Of a DNA stretch of 51,465 nt, positions 20,987 to 28,522 are shown one piece after another (position 1 is the stretch's first letter; the number at the start of each line of letters is the position of its first letter). The DNA lies in IMG/VR virus record IMGVR_UViG_3300025128_000057, positions 1 to 51,465 of that record, one strand, 5' to 3'. The DNA comes from a virus. The position numbers were made by a program, and so were the translations under genes. The notes below the pieces were generated by a model, which was not told where the DNA came from, searched no databases, and saw only the letters and a program-made list of their open reading frames with translations.

Positions 20987-22182
20987 TCCACAACACTGGT
21001 TGTAGTTGCTGTTCTAAGTCGCCTCGTTCAGCTATCGGCGTAACGTCAGGTGTACGTAAAGCGAAACGCATACCGGTCACTTCGCCGCAGAAACGCACTA
21101 GGAGCCAGCCCGGATTCAGGCCAGCCGGAAAACCAAGGCTCAACAAGTTCGAGAAACAAGTTGTTGATCTCATGGATGAGGCTTGGGCTTCTGTGCCTGA
21201 GGAAGCAATCGAACAGATGTGGGTTGATCCGGGAGGCGGCACATCTGGGTTAGCGTTAGCGGTTCATTTCGCTGCGTATGAACAGCCACTGCAAACTATT
21301 TTGCAGAACCAGATCAACCAGTCAGGCAACTCAATGTTCAACGAGATTGGGCGTGACGTGAAAGCTGAGTGGGAGAGCCTCACTAAAGAAGTGAAGATCG
21401 GCTTTCCGATTGAACAAGCGGACGGCAGCACCCGAACCATTTACCAGAGTTACGCTTTCAATGAAGCAAGCCCAACGGCAACGCAATACGCAGCACAGAA
21501 CTCAATCAAAATGATTAGGGACTTGACAACCTCAACTCAGGTTGGTGTGCAGCAAGTTATCCTGTCGTCGTTCACTGATGGGTTGACGCGTGGGCAGACA
21601 ACCAAACCGTTGATCGTGTTGCTGCAAGACAGCATCGCCCCGAATGTTGCGCCGAGGCGTGCGCTGTTTGATTTGTTTGGTTCCGCTACGAATGGTTTGA
21701 CTGAGCGATACGCAGTTGCTGTTTATCATCGGGCCGAGAAACTGATGGAAGCTAACCCGAACGCCACGCTCTCAACATTGAGGCAGCGAATCAACACGTA
21801 CGGCGCACGTTTACGGCGATCAAGAGCACGCACGATCGCACGTACCGAGATTATGCGTGCCTCAAACTTTGGTCGCCTTGAAGCAATGGAGCAGGCAGCT
21901 AATCAGGGTTTAGTGAATCCGGCGACGGCACGTAAGCAGTGGTCTACGTCTCGGTTTGATGTTTGTGAGGTTTGTGTTCCGTTGAATGGGCAGACGCAGC
22001 CGCTTCGTGGGGGTTTGTTTCTTGCCGGTAATGGTTGGACTGGCCCTTCACCGCCAGCGCATCCGAATTGTCGTTGTGTGGTGCGGATGTTGCCTGCCCC
22101 GAATATGTATGGGACTCCGTTGCCGACTAGTTCTCGGGTTTCGGGTTTGGGGCTGCGTTCGCCTCAGTTTCCTGCTATCTAA
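20983..22182 (+). CDS. MuF-like capsid morphogenesis protein, 399 aa
   Basis: The C-terminal 120 residues are a MuF domain: ARTIARTEIMRASNFGRLEAM, WSTSRFDVCEVCVPLNGQ, and the closing PPAHPNCRCVVRM. MuF proteins are minor head proteins ejected or assembled with the portal. The start is GTG overlapping the portal stop. The N-terminus carries a Cys cluster (CSCC), and the middle is helical and unassigned. Confidence 0.85.
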   Translation: MIHNTGCSCCSKSPRSAIGVTSGVRKAKRIPVTSPQKRTRSQPGFRPAGKPRLNKFEKQVVDLMDEAWASVPEEAIEQMWVDPGGGTSGLALAVHFAAYEQPLQTILQNQINQSGNSMFNEIGRDVKAEWESLTKEVKIGFPIEQADGSTRTIYQSYAFNEASPTATQYAAQNSIKMIRDLTTSTQVGVQQVILSSFTDGLTRGQTTKPLIVLLQDSIAPNVAPRRALFDLFGSATNGLTERYAVAVYHRAEKLMEANPNATLSTLRQRINTYGARLRRSRARTIARTEIMRASNFGRLEAMEQAANQGLVNPATARKQWSTSRFDVCEVCVPLNGQTQPLRGGLFLAGNGWTGPSPPAHPNCRCVVRMLPAPNMYGTPLPTSSRVSGLGLRSPQFPAI

Positions 22183-22210
22183 AATATTTCAACAAATGTG
22201 ACAAATAAGG

Positions 22211-22249
22211 TTGCAAGGGGTGTCCCTACACCGTATAGTTATTACTATG
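22211..22249 (+). promoter_or_regulatory. Early-type promoter with leaderless gene start
   Basis: -35 TTGCAA (22211-22216), 17-base spacer GGGGTGTCCCTACACCG, -10 TATAGT (22234-22239). Seven bases then lead to ATG at 22247 (ATGACAGCAACC). There is no second Shine-Dalgarno start downstream, so the gene must initiate at this ATG. It is the best internal evidence that the leader ATGs are translated. Confidence 0.85.
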
Positions 22250-22549
22250 ACAGCAACCACAAAAATCACCAAATCCGGTCCGGGTAACTACATCCTCACC
22301 AGCGGCGAAGAAACCGAAAAGACATTCGGTGACGAGACGTACATGCAATCTGCTTACGAGTTGCAAATCACTAAGATGGACATTCATCGCTGCTTCGCTG
22401 ATTGGCGCATCGGAACTTGGGCAGTCGAAATCGTAAGGAACAACGGCTACTACGCACCCGAACTAACCGACTTTGAATTCAAGACCTATCGCGAAGCCAA
22501 AGCATACGCCCAACAGCTACTCGGCTGGATAACAGAAGGGGCGGTCTGA
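22247..22549 (+). CDS. Leaderless cassette protein, 100 aa
   Basis: It starts directly at the promoter's ATG without a Shine-Dalgarno. The protein opens M-T-A-T-T-K-I-T-K and contains WRIGTWAVEIVRNNGYYAPELT plus a C-terminal helix, suggesting a small alpha/beta fold. It is not recognised. The stop overlaps the start of the next gene (TGATG), so the two form an early cassette inserted after the MuF gene. Confidence 0.7.
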   Translation: MTATTKITKSGPGNYILTSGEETEKTFGDETYMQSAYELQITKMDIHRCFADWRIGTWAVEIVRNNGYYAPELTDFEFKTYREAKAYAQQLLGWITEGAV

Positions 22550-22890
22550 TGAATATCTTTGAGAAGCTCACTGAAGACGGCCTGCTCGTAGCGTTACCCC
22601 CATCAACGCTAGTCAACGAACTTGACTGGCTCGAAATGACCCGGACCGACCGGAGCGGTAAGCGCTACCGCCACTACTACCGGGTATGGGATTTCCCTTG
22701 GGGTAAGAAACCTATGCAAAGCCAGTTCAGTGTCCAGTTTCAGGGCTGGAGAAATCTAGCTAACGGAACTTTCGCTGAGTTCGCTGCTGATTTCGAGTTT
22801 ATGACGCTTCCCCGAGCCAACGATGACGGCTCGCTCAATAGAGCGCAGTGTGGGATCACGCGTATTTACCGAATGTCGGACGGGTGCTAA
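22549..22890 (+). CDS. Hypothetical protein, 113 aa
   Basis: A basic, aromatic-rich protein (GKRYRHYYRVWDFPWGKK, FSVQFQGW, FEFMTLPRANDDG) of unknown function, second in the early-type cassette started at 22211. It is coupled to its upstream neighbour by TGATG. No domain recognised. Confidence 0.65.
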   Translation: MNIFEKLTEDGLLVALPPSTLVNELDWLEMTRTDRSGKRYRHYYRVWDFPWGKKPMQSQFSVQFQGWRNLANGTFAEFAADFEFMTLPRANDDGSLNRAQCGITRIYRMSDGC

Positions 22891-22954
22891 CCTGATTCAA
22901 ACAACTGAACGGCTCCGCTGACCCGAATCGCGTCGAGCCAAACAGGAGGAACTC

Positions 22955-23149
22955 ATGTCATCATTATCGGAAACTCTTAGCCGAATCGCTAACCAAGCTG
23001 ATTCCGCTGCGGCAGAAGCTCAGGCGTCCGCTATCAACGGAACGCCAGCAAAGTATTGTTCGGCGCTTGGGCGAACTATCGAGGATCTGCTTGGGGAAAT
23101 ACGAACCAAGCTGTCCACTAAGGAGTTATCGCATCCAAGTGAACCGTAG
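22955..23149 (+). CDS. Small helical protein, 64 aa
   Basis: A strong AGGAGGA precedes the ATG. The 64 residues form Ala/Ser-rich amphipathic helices (SETLSRIANQADSAAAEAQ, LGRTIEDLLGEIRTKL). Unknown; it may pair with the membrane protein downstream. The 123-base gap after it shows no confident promoter or terminator. Confidence 0.6.
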   Translation: MSSLSETLSRIANQADSAAAEAQASAINGTPAKYCSALGRTIEDLLGEIRTKLSTKELSHPSEP

Positions 23150-23272
23150 AGCGCAGGGCAATCAGCTTCATGTTTCATGGTTTCGCAACACCAGACGCAG
23201 CTTATTGTCATACCCGTAGGCTAGTCTTGACGATGTAGTAGTGACCTTCAGTGTCCGAAGCAGGAGAGATCC

Positions 23273-23716
23273 ATGTCGGACGCCGATGATTTGGTTGCCA
23301 AGATTAGAGCCATAGCCGATGAAGTCGAAGGCACAGCTACGTCAGTAACAGAACGTGCTCAGGCAGCAGTAGACAAAGCCGAGCAAGCTGTATCTAAGTT
23401 CAGAGCGGCGCTTCAGTCGGTCATGGACAACATCGCTTGGATCGCTGGGTTACCAGCAGTGTTAGGTGGTGGCTTCGGTTTCTTGAAGTCGAATGCGGAT
23501 GACACAGCAGCGGCTGACTGGCAAATGGAACAATTAACTGAACGTGTCGCTGAGTTAGAGTCATCGAACAATTTGCTTGGCGGCGATACGAAAAACTTTT
23601 CACTGAACTTGGGCGACGCTCCGGGCGGCAGCATGACCGCAGCATTGGTTTTCGTAATCCTTGGCGCTCTGATCTGTGGAGCAGTCATTTGGCAACAAAG
23701 AAGGCGACGGCGTTAA
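23273..23716 (+). CDS. Coiled-coil membrane protein, 147 aa
   Basis: The first 50 residues are an Ala/Glu-rich coiled coil, followed by a weakly hydrophobic Gly-rich stretch (IAWIAGLPAVLGGGFGFL). A second coiled region (MEQLTERVAELE) and a C-terminal transmembrane helix (MTAALVFVILGALICGAVIW) end in QQRRRRRR. The polyarginine stop-transfer puts the C-terminus inside. It overlaps the lipoprotein gene by 28 bases, so the two may act as a pair at the membrane. A second holin or tape-like role cannot be excluded. Confidence 0.65.
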   Translation: MSDADDLVAKIRAIADEVEGTATSVTERAQAAVDKAEQAVSKFRAALQSVMDNIAWIAGLPAVLGGGFGFLKSNADDTAAADWQMEQLTERVAELESSNNLLGGDTKNFSLNLGDAPGGSMTAALVFVILGALICGAVIWQQRRRRR

Positions 23717-26700
23717 GCCGTGTCATAGGTGCCCTGCTTGGGGCAGCAGTCTTAGTAACCGGTTGCAGCGGTGGAACTTCGCCGCGTCCTGAAACGAGTA
23801 CGCAACAAACAGCGCAAGCGATCACGGTTGACACAACACCGCCAGTAGAAACTGGGTTGGAAGTTAGCCAAGTAGTCACATTGGATTACCAACCAAACGA
23901 TGACGGGTTCGGTTTCGCTAACTACGGAGGCGGAAACGCTCCTGCTGCTTTAACTGTGAACCTTGCTCGCCGCTTGTATGGAGATGCTCAGGTTTGCGCG
24001 TCGGTGAGCGCTGATGATGAATGCACACCGCAGCCCGTGATCTTGCAGTTGATTGATCAAGCGAACCGGGCGATGGCCGGTGGGCTTTGTGAAGGGTTCG
24101 CTGTCCTGTCCCTACGCTTATATCAGGAGGGTGCGACAACGAGCTTGCTAGGGCAGGAAGCGCTTGTTGCTGCGTTGGAGCAAGGCGACCCTCGTGTGGC
24201 CGCAGAGTTGGCGTTCTGGTTTGTTACACAGTTCGCCTCGGAGACGCAAGCTGCCGCAGCGTTTTATCGAGAACAAAGCCCTAGTGAAATCGTCGCAACG
24301 CTTGCCGACGACTTTGCTAATCCGCTTACGAGCGCTGGTTACACGCTTGGTTTGTATTCTGCGGAAGGTGGGCACGCTGTAACTCCTTACGCAGTTGAAG
24401 CGGTGGACGGCGGTTCCCGTATTTACATTTACGATTCTAACTGGCCTAACGAGACACGCTGGATCGATGTTGTGGACAACGTGTGGACCTATGCGCTAGC
24501 TGCAACAAACCCAACAGAAACAGCCTCTGCATGGACGGGCAGCACAGGAACACTTGAACTGACACCGATGGCTTCACGGCAACCACCGTTTGCTTGTGCG
24601 TTCTGCCCTCAACCTGACGGCACGAAATCGATGACGCTACTCACAGCGGCAGGGTCGAACGATACGCAGCTTGCTTTACAGGTCACCGATGATCAAGGGA
24701 ACCGGCTTGGTGTGTTTGACGGTGAACTCGTCAACGAAATCCCGGGTTCTGTTTATCGGTATATAGCGACATCGAACACGGCTGATCCGGTAATGATCCT
24801 GTTGCCTGCTTCTGTGGAGAACTACACGGCGGATGTTGCGACGGTTGGCCCTCAGGCTGTCAATGAGGACGGTTCTTCAGTGGAAGAAACTGGGGCCGTA
24901 TCGATCTTTGTTGCTCAGGATGGGGCAGCGGCACGGGTTGAAACATCGATCGCCGACGTAACAGACGAAGCGGACGATGAACCCGTGCTCGCCGTCAGCG
25001 AAGACGCAGGCTACGAAGTCAACGACCTTGAAGAAGCCGCTATCGACATAGCCGACCAGAACGTGGCGGTGAGCGTCACAATCCAAGACGACCAAGAACT
25101 AGCGTTCCAGTTCACGCCCCCACCAGCGCCTGTAGGAACGCCTGACAGCAGCGAAACACCAGACACGGGTGACAATACCCCAGAATCACCCGAACCCGTT
25201 ACAGCGCCACAGATCATGCTCTCAATCGCAACTGACGACGGTGAACAGGTAGCAGAGATCGAAATCATCCAAACCGAGGACAGTGAAGCACCTGAAGAAA
25301 TCGTCATCGAAATCGATGAGGAGGGCGAAGTTGAACTGGTTGTTGAAGAAATTGAGGCGCGTCCTGCGACGATTGTGGCTGAGTTACGAGAGTTGGTGGA
25401 AGAACGCCTAGAAGCCGACCCTGAACAACAAGACGACTGGTTCGTAGCACCAGATGAGAGTGAGGGCGAACCGTTCATCCTTGACCTTGAAGACGACTTC
25501 TGGGATGAAGAAGTTTGGGAAGAAGACTGGCACGAAGAAGACGATGACTGGGTATGGGTCGAATCAGACGACTTTGTTGAATGGGTCGAAGAAGAAGGCG
25601 ACGACAGTTTCCTCGCCGCGATTGTTGACGACACATTTATCGAAGAAATGGAGGAACTCATCACACGTACCGAAGATCGGATCGATGAGCTACCCGACCG
25701 TATCGAAGGTGAGTGGGGTGATGACGGGTTCGTAGTCGAAATCGTGATCGTTGAAGAAGACGACGAAGTGTTAATCGTTATCGAAGATCCGTTGCCACCA
25801 ATCGAGGAACGGCCCGAAGACCCAGAAGACGACACGCATACCCCCAATATAGATCCACCTGACATGACGATGCCTGATTGGTTGATACCAGACGACGACG
25901 GCGAAATCTGGTGGGATGACGACGACGACTGGGGAGGCGGCGGCGATGTTGATGACGGGATGTGGCTCGATATCCCTGACATCACGTTGCCTGAATGGAA
26001 CACTGATGATGACGACGATTGGCCCGATGATGCACCTGACCTCAACGACATCCCAGACGAAACCAACGGAACTGACACCGATGACTCTGATGACCAAGAT
26101 CAAGATGATGACGATCAACCGGATACAGGCACGCAGGTGGGAGAAGGCCCAGAGCCGCCGGAACCACCCGACGAAGTGGATTCCGATGACGACCTATCTG
26201 GAGGAGAACCCGGAGATGACACACCTGACGCCCCAGTAATCGAAGATCCTCCGCCACCACCTCCGCAACCTTCTTGGAGCGGTGGACAAGACTCGTATTT
26301 AGAAACACTGCCCGATGAAACCAGCACAGCAACAGACACGACAACAACAACGAACGTCACCTCAGCGCTTGGTTTCAATTCGAGTGATGGCTACTGGTAT
26401 CAAACAGTCACTACAGCGACGACGGTTACGGAAACAGAAACCGTTAGCACTATTTCTGCCACAAGACTCCGCACCTATTCATGGTCCTGTTACGACGACG
26501 GACTTGGGAACAGTTCATGCGATGACGCAACCAGTTACAGCAACACGCAATCCACCACAGCCGTCGCTGATCCGACCGTCGTCGATACCACCACAACTTC
26601 AGTTATCACAACGATTCCGGCTAGCTGTTCGCAAGGCGGCTGGACTGGGTTCGGTGACTGGTGCATTGTCGGCGGCTGCTCAGTTTGTAATTCGAGTACG

Positions 26701-27231
26701 CCACAAACTCCGGCGAACCGTAACCAGCGAGACATAATCCAGTTCACAGTTCCCGATGATCCTGACGTGGTAGGGGAAACACGTCGAATCGTGATTGAAG
26801 CTGAAACGAATCTGCGACGTGACCAGTTCGGCCAAAACAATCAGCACGCCGACCCGTACGTCTACCTGTACAACGACACAGACGCCGACGTGGGTGACCA
26901 CACTGGCGACACTGACGAATACACCCGTGGCACGCTGATCGATCAGGACGACGACGGAGGCCGAGACTGTTCCGTTGGCGGTGACTCATGGAATTGCGCT
27001 AGTCCACCAGCCGATGCTGAGGACGAAGCTGAGTTCCCGAACGACACGATTGTTGGATACTCAACGCCACGACCAGTTATCCAGAACGTACAAAACCAGT
27101 GGGACGCTGAGATCGACCGATTAATGGAACCCGGCGACTACGCTGTTGAAGCAACTGTCTACAACGCTGCAAATGCTGGCTGGTATCGCTTAACTATTAG
27201 CGATGAGACAGTGGAAAGCGATGGTTCCTGA
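23689..27231 (+). CDS. Giant predicted lipoprotein with papain-like protease domain, 1180 aa
   Basis: A TTG start with GGAG upstream gives a signal peptide ending in lipobox LVTGC (Cys26). Residues about 85-260 look papain-like: GGLCEGFAVLSL (Cys134), GGHAVTPYAV (His229), YDSNWPN (Asp249/Asn251). A beta-rich part follows. A very acidic stretch (about 530-870) is dense in Asp, Glu and Trp and probably disordered or calcium-binding. A Thr/Cys region (about 890-1000) and a C-terminal domain resembling PPC-type beta-sandwiches (about 1010-1175) end the protein. It should be lipid-anchored outside the host membrane. Superinfection exclusion or surface remodelling is inferred; it is unlike any virion protein I know. 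Confidence 0.7.
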   Translation: MATKKATALSRVIGALLGAAVLVTGCSGGTSPRPETSTQQTAQAITVDTTPPVETGLEVSQVVTLDYQPNDDGFGFANYGGGNAPAALTVNLARRLYGDAQVCASVSADDECTPQPVILQLIDQANRAMAGGLCEGFAVLSLRLYQEGATTSLLGQEALVAALEQGDPRVAAELAFWFVTQFASETQAAAAFYREQSPSEIVATLADDFANPLTSAGYTLGLYSAEGGHAVTPYAVEAVDGGSRIYIYDSNWPNETRWIDVVDNVWTYALAATNPTETASAWTGSTGTLELTPMASRQPPFACAFCPQPDGTKSMTLLTAAGSNDTQLALQVTDDQGNRLGVFDGELVNEIPGSVYRYIATSNTADPVMILLPASVENYTADVATVGPQAVNEDGSSVEETGAVSIFVAQDGAAARVETSIADVTDEADDEPVLAVSEDAGYEVNDLEEAAIDIADQNVAVSVTIQDDQELAFQFTPPPAPVGTPDSSETPDTGDNTPESPEPVTAPQIMLSIATDDGEQVAEIEIIQTEDSEAPEEIVIEIDEEGEVELVVEEIEARPATIVAELRELVEERLEADPEQQDDWFVAPDESEGEPFILDLEDDFWDEEVWEEDWHEEDDDWVWVESDDFVEWVEEEGDDSFLAAIVDDTFIEEMEELITRTEDRIDELPDRIEGEWGDDGFVVEIVIVEEDDEVLIVIEDPLPPIEERPEDPEDDTHTPNIDPPDMTMPDWLIPDDDGEIWWDDDDDWGGGGDVDDGMWLDIPDITLPEWNTDDDDDWPDDAPDLNDIPDETNGTDTDDSDDQDQDDDDQPDTGTQVGEGPEPPEPPDEVDSDDDLSGGEPGDDTPDAPVIEDPPPPPPQPSWSGGQDSYLETLPDETSTATDTTTTTNVTSALGFNSSDGYWYQTVTTATTVTETETVSTISATRLRTYSWSCYDDGLGNSSCDDATSYSNTQSTTAVADPTVVDTTTTSVITTIPASCSQGGWTGFGDWCIVGGCSVCNSSTPQTPANRNQRDIIQFTVPDDPDVVGETRRIVIEAETNLRRDQFGQNNQHADPYVYLYNDTDADVGDHTGDTDEYTRGTLIDQDDDGGRDCSVGGDSWNCASPPADAEDEAEFPNDTIVGYSTPRPVIQNVQNQWDAEIDRLMEPGDYAVEATVYNAANAGWYRLTISDETVESDGS

Positions 27232-27581
27232 TGTACGAATACGCAGCGACAGTAGATCGAGTTGTTGACGGCGACACAGTTGACGTAACACTTGACCTTG
27301 GTTTCTCAATTCAATATCAAGCCCGTGTTCGTTTGCTTGGCATCAACACGCCTGAAAGCAGGACACGCGACAAAGCAGAGAAAGCGCGTGGCCTCGCTGC
27401 GAAAGATTACGTTGTGGATTGGTGCGCTGCTCAGGAAGCGATCAGAATCGCAACGAGTCTCGATAAGCGAGGCAAGTTCGGGCGAGTCCTTGGCCGTGTT
27501 ATCGGTGATGACGATGGCTGCTTGAATGATGTGCTAGTTGATGTGGGCCACGCTGAGGTTTATGACGGTGGCAAAAGATGA
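27231..27581 (+). CDS. Staphylococcal-nuclease-like (thermonuclease) protein, 116 aa
   Basis: A single SNase OB-fold: VDGDTVDVTLDL (Asp13, Asp15), RVRLLGINTPES (Arg34, Glu42) and KFGRVLGRV (Arg85), matching the Arg-Glu-Arg catalytic set. It is short for the family and has no signal peptide, so it acts inside the cell. Host-DNA degradation or a head-maturation role are both possible. It overlaps the lipoprotein stop (TGATG). Confidence 0.85.
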   Translation: MYEYAATVDRVVDGDTVDVTLDLGFSIQYQARVRLLGINTPESRTRDKAEKARGLAAKDYVVDWCAAQEAIRIATSLDKRGKFGRVLGRVIGDDDGCLNDVLVDVGHAEVYDGGKR

Positions 27582-27820
27582 CCGATGCTATCGCTGCAAT
27601 CGGAGCGGTCACCGCAGCGATAGTCACAGGTGCGTTTACGTTGTTGGCGTCAGCGATGCGACGGGAGAATAATCAGTCCCACGCTGAAAACACCGTAATC
27701 CTGCGGTCGATTGACGAGCGAACACAGCGGCTTGATGAACGCACCGATGCTCATGGTGTGTGGATGGCACGTCACGCTGACTGGCACGCCAACAAAGGCG
27801 ATTCAATTCCGCAGCCTTAA
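27578..27820 (+). CDS. Small membrane protein, 80 aa (DUF2746-like)
   Basis: An N-terminal transmembrane helix (AIAAIGAVTAAIVTGAFTLL) is followed by a charged coiled-coil tail with RSIDERTQRLDERTDAHG and a His/Trp-rich end. Similar single-pass proteins in actinophages are annotated DUF2746 or holin-like. A stronger holin candidate lies next to the endolysin at 49029. The gene ends tail-to-tail with a minus-strand gene, overlapping by 4 bases. Confidence 0.65.
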   Translation: MTDAIAAIGAVTAAIVTGAFTLLASAMRRENNQSHAENTVILRSIDERTQRLDERTDAHGVWMARHADWHANKGDSIPQP

Positions 27821-28098
27821 CCTCGTGGCGGAAGGTGGTGGATTGTGGCGTCTTGATCGGCAGGCGCGTCGTCAACTAGTTCGTTGATGATTTGTTCGGT
27901 GTGGTGATCGCTGCCTGATGGAGTTAACTGGTCATCTAAATGATCTTGTAAACACAGGTAGCAGATCAGTCTGCCGAACACCGATATTTCGATACCTCTC
28001 GGCAGGTCACGTTCTTCTAGGCAATCCGCGCAAGGTTCTTGGGCTGTTCGTTCGGGTGGCAGGAAGTCACCCATGCCGGGTAGGTCGTAATCGCTCAT
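27817..28098 (-). CDS. Cys-rich hypothetical protein in reversed cassette, 93 aa
   Basis: An acidic protein with CADCLEE and a second knuckle CYLC about 25 residues later, consistent with a zinc-binding site. The C-terminal half is His/Asp-rich. It is ATGA-coupled to the 104-aa gene upstream. The pair is an early-type cassette pointing against the late genes. No terminator was recognised after it. Confidence 0.65.
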   Translation of the reverse strand: MSDYDLPGMGDFLPPERTAQEPCADCLEERDLPRGIEISVFGRLICYLCLQDHLDDQLTPSGSDHHTEQIINELVDDAPADQDATIHHLPPRG

Positions 28099-28409
28099 GA
28101 GAAGTAAAGGCTATAGGTGCGGCCATTGTCGGGACGGTTATCGGTGACGCTGACAAGCTCATCAGTCATGTAGACATCAATGTCTGGCCGATTGTTCTTG
28201 AATGCTTGTTCGGCGATCAACTCGAAGATTTTGTTGGCGATGCGCTTGATGTTGGTAGCGGCTCGCTTCGCATCATTGATGCTGTCACCGTTTGCGTAGT
28301 TACATGCACCGTCAGCGTAGTAGTAGGTGCCTAAGCAGCCGCAAGCGCAGCCACGTTCACCTGAGTAGGCCTGAACTGTGTTGTTGATCATGGTTTCTTT
28401 GAGATTCAT
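28095..28409 (-). CDS. Hypothetical protein in reversed cassette, 104 aa
   Basis: The N-terminal third has a cysteine-rich turn (GERGCACGCLGTYYYADGAC); the rest is helical (AKRAATNIKRIANKIFELIAE). Not recognised. The ATG at 28409 follows GGAAGGGAATGTC. The promoter-proximal ATG at 28442 is in frame (11 extra residues). Confidence 0.7.
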   Translation of the reverse strand: MNLKETMINNTVQAYSGERGCACGCLGTYYYADGACNYANGDSINDAKRAATNIKRIANKIFELIAEQAFKNNRPDIDVYMTDELVSVTDNRPDNGRTYSLYFS

Positions 28410-28439
28410 GACATTCCCTTCCTGAGTTTGAGTTGCTGT

Positions 28440-28477
28440 CATAAGATAATCATACACACTAGGGGCCACCCTAGCAA
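28440..28477 (-). promoter_or_regulatory. Early-type promoter-leader, reversed in late region
   Basis: -35 TTGCTA (28477-28472), 17-base spacer with CTAGGGTGGCCCCTAG (near-palindrome), -10 TATGAT (28454-28449). After six bases, ATG at 28442 opens ATGACAGCAAC. It fires away from the protease gene at 28523 and transcribes the two minus-strand genes. Confidence 0.8.
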
Positions 28478-28522
28478 CCTAAGATGGGAATTATTTTGAT
28501 GTTTATAGATTAAGCTCAAACT

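Noticed and set aside
25011-26078. A 355-codon Ser-rich frame antisense to the lipoprotein gene
   Set aside because: It is the mirror of the Asp/Glu-rich coding stretch (GAx/GAy codons read in reverse give Ser-type codons). It has no Shine-Dalgarno or promoter.
27578-27820. Primary holin
   Set aside because: It has a single transmembrane helix, is far from the endolysin, and a better r1t-type holin lies at 49029-49241. A membrane or DUF2746-like role is retained.
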